Shown here: piece by piece, positions 60,192 through 64,000 of the stretch
Numbering within the stretch: position 1 is the stretch's first letter
Layout of the letters: the number at the start of each line of letters is the position of its first letter
DNA from: Streptomyces sp. Ru62
GTDB taxonomy: Bacteria > Actinomycetota > Actinomycetes > Streptomycetales > Streptomycetaceae
DNA: 64,000 nucleotides
Direction of reading: 5' to 3'
NCBI RefSeq assembly: GCF_002920615.1
Contig: NZ_PQSU01000042.1
Span: 1 to 64,000, forward strand
Made by a program: the position numbers and the translations under genes
Notes under the pieces: model-generated
Database searches by the model: none
What the model saw: only the letters and a program-made list of their open reading frames with translations
Told to the model about the DNA's origin: nothing

Positions 60192-61571
60192 ATGGTGAAG
60201 GAACGTGCGCGCATTCTGGTTGTCGGCGGCGGCTACGTCGGGATGTACACGGCCCTGCGCCTCCAGCGGAAGCTGAAGGCCGAGCTGAGGAGGGGCGAGG
60301 TCGACATCACCGTCGTCACCCCCGATCCCTACATGACCTACCAGCCGTTCCTCCCCGAGGCCGCCGCGGGCTCGATCTCCCCGCGCCACGTCGTCGTACC
60401 GCTGCGCCGCGTCCTGGACCACTGCCACGTCGTCATCGGCGAGGTCACCTCGATCGACCACGCCGTACGCACCGCCGCCGTCACCACCCTCGCCACCGCC
60501 GAGGAGGGCAGGACCGCCGAACTCCTCGGCTACGACGAACTCGTGCTCGCCCCCGGCTCGGTCTCCCGCGCCCTGCCCATCCCCGGCCTCGCCGAGTACG
60601 GCATCGGCTTCAAGACCGTCGAGGAGGCCATCGGCCTGCGCAACCACGTCATCGAGCAGATGGACATCGCCTCCTCCACGCGCGACCCGGCCGTCCGCGA
60701 CGCCGCCCTCACCTTCGTGTTCGTCGGCGGCGGCTACGCGGGCGTCGAGGCCCTCGGCGAGCTGGAGGACATGGCCCGCTACACCGCGCGCTACTACCAC
60801 AACCTCCGCCCCGAGGACATGAAGTGGATCCTCGTGGAGGCCACCGACCGCATCCTCCCGGAGGTCGGCCCGGAGATGGGCCGCTACACCGTCACCCAGC
60901 TGCGCCGCCGCAACATCCAGGTGCTGCTGGACACCCGCCTGGAGTCCTGCGCCGACCGCGTCGCCGTCCTCAGCGACGGCCAGCGCTTCCCGACCCGTAC
61001 GGTCGTGTGGACGGCCGGCGTCAAACCGCACCCGCTGATCGCCGCCACCGACCTGCCGCGCACCGACCGCGGCCGGCTCCGCTGCACCGCCCAGCTCACC
61101 GTCGACGGCACCGAGCACGCCTGGGCCGCCGGCGACGCCGCCGCCGTACCCGACGTCACGGCCGCCGAACCCGGCGCCGAGACCGCCCCCAACGCCCAGC
61201 ACGCGGTCCGCCAGGCCAAGGTCCTCGGCGACAACATCGTCCACTCCCTGCGCGGCGAGCCCCTGGAGACGTACGCGCACAAGTACGTCGGCTCGGTCGC
61301 CTCCCTCGGCCTGCACAAGGGCGTCGCGCAGGTCTACGGGCGCAAGCTGAAGGGCTACCCTGCGTGGTTCATGCACCGCGTGTACCACCTCAGCAGGGTG
61401 CCCACCGTCAACCGCAAGGCCCGGGTGCTCGCCGAATGGACCCTCGCCGGGCTCTTCAAACGGGAGATCGTCTCGCTCGGTTCGCTCGAACATCCCCGAG
61501 CGGAGTTCGAACTCGCGGCCGGTGGAAAGCCTCCTCACAGCCCCTCCGACGACCCGAAGGGGTCGTCCTGA
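60192..61571 (+). CDS. ndh: Type II NADH dehydrogenase (NDH-2)
   Basis: A 459-residue single-chain, non-proton-pumping NADH:quinone oxidoreductase. Two dinucleotide-binding motifs are present: ILVVGGGYVGMYTA (near the N-terminus, FAD) and FVFVGGGYAGVEALGEL (about 175-190, NADH). C-terminal membrane-attachment region WFMHRVYHLSRVPT. Start chosen at ATG 60192 (MVKERARILVV); GTG at 60159 is an alternative, and neither has a strong ribosome site. The adjacent divergent TetR gene may regulate it. Confidence 0.9.
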   Translation: MVKERARILVVGGGYVGMYTALRLQRKLKAELRRGEVDITVVTPDPYMTYQPFLPEAAAGSISPRHVVVPLRRVLDHCHVVIGEVTSIDHAVRTAAVTTLATAEEGRTAELLGYDELVLAPGSVSRALPIPGLAEYGIGFKTVEEAIGLRNHVIEQMDIASSTRDPAVRDAALTFVFVGGGYAGVEALGELEDMARYTARYYHNLRPEDMKWILVEATDRILPEVGPEMGRYTVTQLRRRNIQVLLDTRLESCADRVAVLSDGQRFPTRTVVWTAGVKPHPLIAATDLPRTDRGRLRCTAQLTVDGTEHAWAAGDAAAVPDVTAAEPGAETAPNAQHAVRQAKVLGDNIVHSLRGEPLETYAHKYVGSVASLGLHKGVAQVYGRKLKGYPAWFMHRVYHLSRVPTVNRKARVLAEWTLAGLFKREIVSLGSLEHPRAEFELAAGGKPPHSPSDDPKGSS

Positions 61572-61703
61572 CCGGACTCAGGAACTCCACGGCCCGCCCC
61601 GGCGTCTGACGGTTGTCGCCCGCCGCGGCCCGCTCCCTGCCAGACTGCCCTACGACGTCGGACGGGCACCCGCCCGCCCTAGCACCCACGAGGCTTTCCC
61701 CAA

Positions 61704-63356
61704 GTGAACTTCACGCGCTGGAGCGCCCGGCTCCCCGGAACGCAGCGCCGCGCCGCCGCGCGGACCGAGACGGCGGTCTCCCCGGACCGGCGGGGGGAAG
61801 GCTCCGTGCCCGCGGCCCGCGCCGAACAGCCCGCCGACGGCACAGCCCCGGTACCCGCCGTCGACGAACTGCCCGCGCGTGACGTCCTGGACCGCGTCCC
61901 GGCCCTCGTCGCCCTCGTCCACGGCCCCGACCACCGCATCGCCTACGTCAACGACGCCTACACGACGGCCTTCGGCACCCGCGCCACCGGCGCCGCCGCA
62001 CGCGAGGCCCTGCCCGAACTCGCCGAACTGGGCCTGCTCCCGCTGCTCGACCAGGTGCTGCGCAGCGGCAAGCCCCGCACCCTGAAGTCCCGCAAGGCCG
62101 TCGACGGCCGCTCGTACACCTTCACCTGCACCCCCGTCACCGAGGACGGCGACCGCGACGCGGGCGTGCTCGTCTTCGCCACGGACGTCACCGACCACGC
62201 CGAGGCCGCCGAACGGCTGCGCGCCAGCGAGCGCCGCCAGCGCGAGACGGCCGTCACCCTCCAGCGCTCCCTGCTCCCGCAGGAACTGGAACAGCCCGAC
62301 GACCTGCGCATCGCCGCCACCTACCAGCCCGGCGGCACCGAGGCCGCGGTCGGCGGCGACTGGTACGACGTGATCACCCTGGGCGGCGGCCGGACCGCCC
62401 TCGTGATCGGTGACGTCATGGGCCGCGGGGTGCGGGCCGCCGCCGTCATGGGCCAGCTCCGCACGGCCGTCCGCGCCTACGCCCGCCTCGACCTGCCCCC
62501 GCACGAGGTGCTGCAACTCCTCGACGGCCTCGCCGCCGAGATCGACGCCAACCAGATCGCCACCTGCGTCTACGCCGTCCACGACCCGAACGAGGGGCGC
62601 CTGGTGTACGCGTCCGCGGGCCACCTGCCGATCCTGGTCCGCGACGAGAACGGCGCGGTCTCCCGCGCCGACGAGCCCACCGGCCCGCCGCTCGGCACCG
62701 GCGGCTGGATGCATTCCTCCGGCTCCATCGCCCTCGGCCCCGGCTCCACGGCCGTCCTCTACACCGACGGCCTGGTCGAGCGCCGGGACGCCGACCTGGA
62801 CGAGGGCATCGCCGCGCTCGAAGGCGCCCTCGCCGGTGCGACCGGCAGCCCCCAGGTCGTCTGCGACCGCCTGGTCCGCTCGGCAGGCGTCACCGCCGAC
62901 CACGACGACGACGTCGCCGTGCTCGTCCTGCAGCATCCCGCGCGGACCGGCCCCGACGGCGACCTCTTCCGCAACGCGGCCCTCGAACTCCTCGGCGGCG
63001 TCGAAGCGGCCCCCCGCGCGCGTGCCTTCGCCTCGGGCGTCCTCACCAGCTGGCGCTTCCCCGCCGAACTGCACGACCTGGGCGTCCTCGCCACCAGCGA
63101 GCTGGTCGCCAACAGCCTCCAGCACGGCACCCCGCCCATGCGGCTCCGCCTGCGCCGCACCGACCGCCGCCTCATCGTCGAGGTCACCGACGGCGACGAC
63201 CACCTGCCGAGGCGCCGCCGCGCCGAGCCCGGCGACGAGTCGGGCCGAGGCATCGCCATCGTCGCGACGATCGCCTCCAACTGGGGCTGCCGCCGCACCC
63301 CCGGCGGCGGAAAGGCGGTGTGGTGCGAGTTCGCCCTGCCGAAGGCGAAGCACTGA
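61704..63356 (+). CDS. PAS-PP2C-HATPase regulatory phosphatase
   Basis: A 550-residue multidomain protein: a disordered N-terminus, a PAS domain (~60-170), a linker helix (RQRETAVTLQRSLLPQEL), a SpoIIE/PP2C phosphatase domain (~195-405; AVGGDWYDV and IGDVMGRGVRAA carry metal ligands, TADHDDDVAVLVL the last Asp pair), and an RsbW-like HATPase domain (~425-545; ELVANSLQHG is the N box, GRGIAIV the G box). This is a one-protein anti-anti-sigma controller: it can dephosphorylate antagonists and possibly phosphorylate them. GTG start at 61704. Input ligand unknown. Confidence 0.92.
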   Translation: MNFTRWSARLPGTQRRAAARTETAVSPDRRGEGSVPAARAEQPADGTAPVPAVDELPARDVLDRVPALVALVHGPDHRIAYVNDAYTTAFGTRATGAAAREALPELAELGLLPLLDQVLRSGKPRTLKSRKAVDGRSYTFTCTPVTEDGDRDAGVLVFATDVTDHAEAAERLRASERRQRETAVTLQRSLLPQELEQPDDLRIAATYQPGGTEAAVGGDWYDVITLGGGRTALVIGDVMGRGVRAAAVMGQLRTAVRAYARLDLPPHEVLQLLDGLAAEIDANQIATCVYAVHDPNEGRLVYASAGHLPILVRDENGAVSRADEPTGPPLGTGGWMHSSGSIALGPGSTAVLYTDGLVERRDADLDEGIAALEGALAGATGSPQVVCDRLVRSAGVTADHDDDVAVLVLQHPARTGPDGDLFRNAALELLGGVEAAPRARAFASGVLTSWRFPAELHDLGVLATSELVANSLQHGTPPMRLRLRRTDRRLIVEVTDGDDHLPRRRRAEPGDESGRGIAIVATIASNWGCRRTPGGGKAVWCEFALPKAKH

Positions 63357-63595
63357 CCGGCCGCCGGACCCGTCAGCACGGCGCGGCAGACGAGTCCGGC
63401 GCACCGAGCGACGCGCCCGCGGCGCCCCGACGAGGTCGGCCGCCGGCAGGGCACCCGGTTCTTCTCCGCCCTCGACGCCGCCCTCGTTGACGCCCCTTCA
63501 CGGCCGTCCTGATCGCGGCCACCCGCCGGCCGACACGCCCGGCGCACACGACGACGGCCGCCACCCGGAGGTGACGGCCGTGACACACCGCGGGC

Positions 63596-64000
63596 TCACG
63601 CCTCCGCGGGCACCGGTCCCGTGGACGCCCCGCCCCGGGTGACCACCCGGGTCCCGCGCGCCAGCCAGGGCCGGTCCTGTACGGCGGTGAGCCGCCGCCC
63701 CAGCCGCAGCGCCAGGACGGTGATCCCCAGCGAGAACAGCAGGAAGGTCACGATGTACGGCCCGTGCAGCGAGGCCCCGAGCGGACCGCCCACCGCCGGA
63801 CCGACGGCCAGCGCCAGCTGCTTGACCAGCGCGAACGCCGAGTTGTACTGCCCGGCCATGCCCTCCGGTGCCAGATCGGCGACCAGCGGCGCGACCGTCG
63901 GGGACAGCATCGCCTCACCCAGTCCGAACAACGCGTACGTCGACACGAACGCGGCCGTGGCCATCTCCTGGCTGCCGTGCCCCAGCCCCGCGTACCCGGC
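63596..64000 (-). CDS. MFS transporter, C-terminal part (5' end outside window)
   Basis: The frame is open to the window edge, so the N-terminal part is missing. The visible ~134 residues hold the last four membrane helices with LADLAPEGMAGQYNSAFAL, a family signature between helices 10 and 11 of drug/sugar efflux pumps, and a basic tail. Probably an efflux transporter; substrate unknown. Confidence 0.85.
   Translation of the reverse strand, partial: AGYAGLGHGSQEMATAAFVSTYALFGLGEAMLSPTVAPLVADLAPEGMAGQYNSAFALVKQLALAVGPAVGGPLGASLHGPYIVTFLLFSLGITVLALRLGRRLTAVQDRPWLARGTRVVTRGGASTGPVPAEA

Overview
The window is chromosomal DNA of a Streptomyces or very close relative. The evidence is the very high G+C at third codon positions, GTG starts, ATGA/GTGA stop-start overlaps, and signature genes: bldC, an Lsr2-family protein, DUF3073, valine dehydrogenase and the purSQL/purFM blocks. 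From memory, the gene order follows the S. coelicolor SCO407x-SCO412x core region, on the side of the chromosome that holds oriC; the perfect parS site at 29.67 kb agrees with that. No prophage, CRISPR array or intact insertion sequence was seen.

Layout. 0-4.2 kb: a partial hypothetical gene, a DMF-amidase-beta-like protein and purC. 4.2-8.3 kb: a two-component system plus ABC exporter (four minus-strand genes, three with ATGA overlaps or near-overlaps), bracketed by two nearly identical tRNA-Gly(GCC)+terminator units, with tRNA-Gly(UCC) next to them. 8.4-12.3 kb: Lsr2-family gene and the purS-purQ-purL operon with a strong terminator. 12.7-16.4 kb: an EACC1 protein translationally coupled to a membrane-anchored caspase with an outward phytase-like domain and a single TTA codon, then a mycothiol-dependent-type enzyme and a META lipoprotein. 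16.6-22.9 kb: purF-purM, DUF3073, vdh, a conserved unknown and bldC. 23-30 kb: small CxxC protein, repeats, tRNA-Asp, HrpA helicase, membrane proteins and a tRNA-Glu/Asp/Phe cluster with the parS site inside. 30-37 kb: metallophosphoesterase, zincin, lipoprotein, DEAD-box helicase, amino-acid permease, tRNA-Lys. 37-41.4 kb: a lipoprotein, a collapsed arginine deiminase locus (arcD piece joined to arcA tail), and a ribA / marR / reversed-domain ribD group carrying three copies of an 18-bp operator-like palindrome, then initiator tRNA. 41.5-48.7 kb: PP2C phosphatase, a c-di-AMP riboswitch with an M23 peptidase, an aldo/keto reductase, and an lhgO-trmB-prsW operon. 48.8-58.6 kb: NsdA/NsdB-like regulator, orphan asparagine-synthase-like protein, large SARP/AfsR-type regulator, and an ECF sigma factor fused to zinc finger, membrane segment and NPCBM domain. 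59-64 kb: TetR regulator, type II NADH dehydrogenase, PAS-PP2C-HATPase phosphatase, and the end of an MFS transporter.

Functional themes. De novo purine synthesis is covered by five genes in three units (purC; purSQL; purFM). Development and cell envelope are represented by bldC, the NsdA-like regulator, PP2C phosphatases, the riboswitch-controlled M23 hydrolase and the membrane-anchored sigma factor. The most unusual system is the EACC1-caspase pair: a predicted cytoplasmic protease effector linked through one membrane helix to an exported sensor-like domain, with a TTA codon that would make its translation depend on the developmental tRNA bldA.
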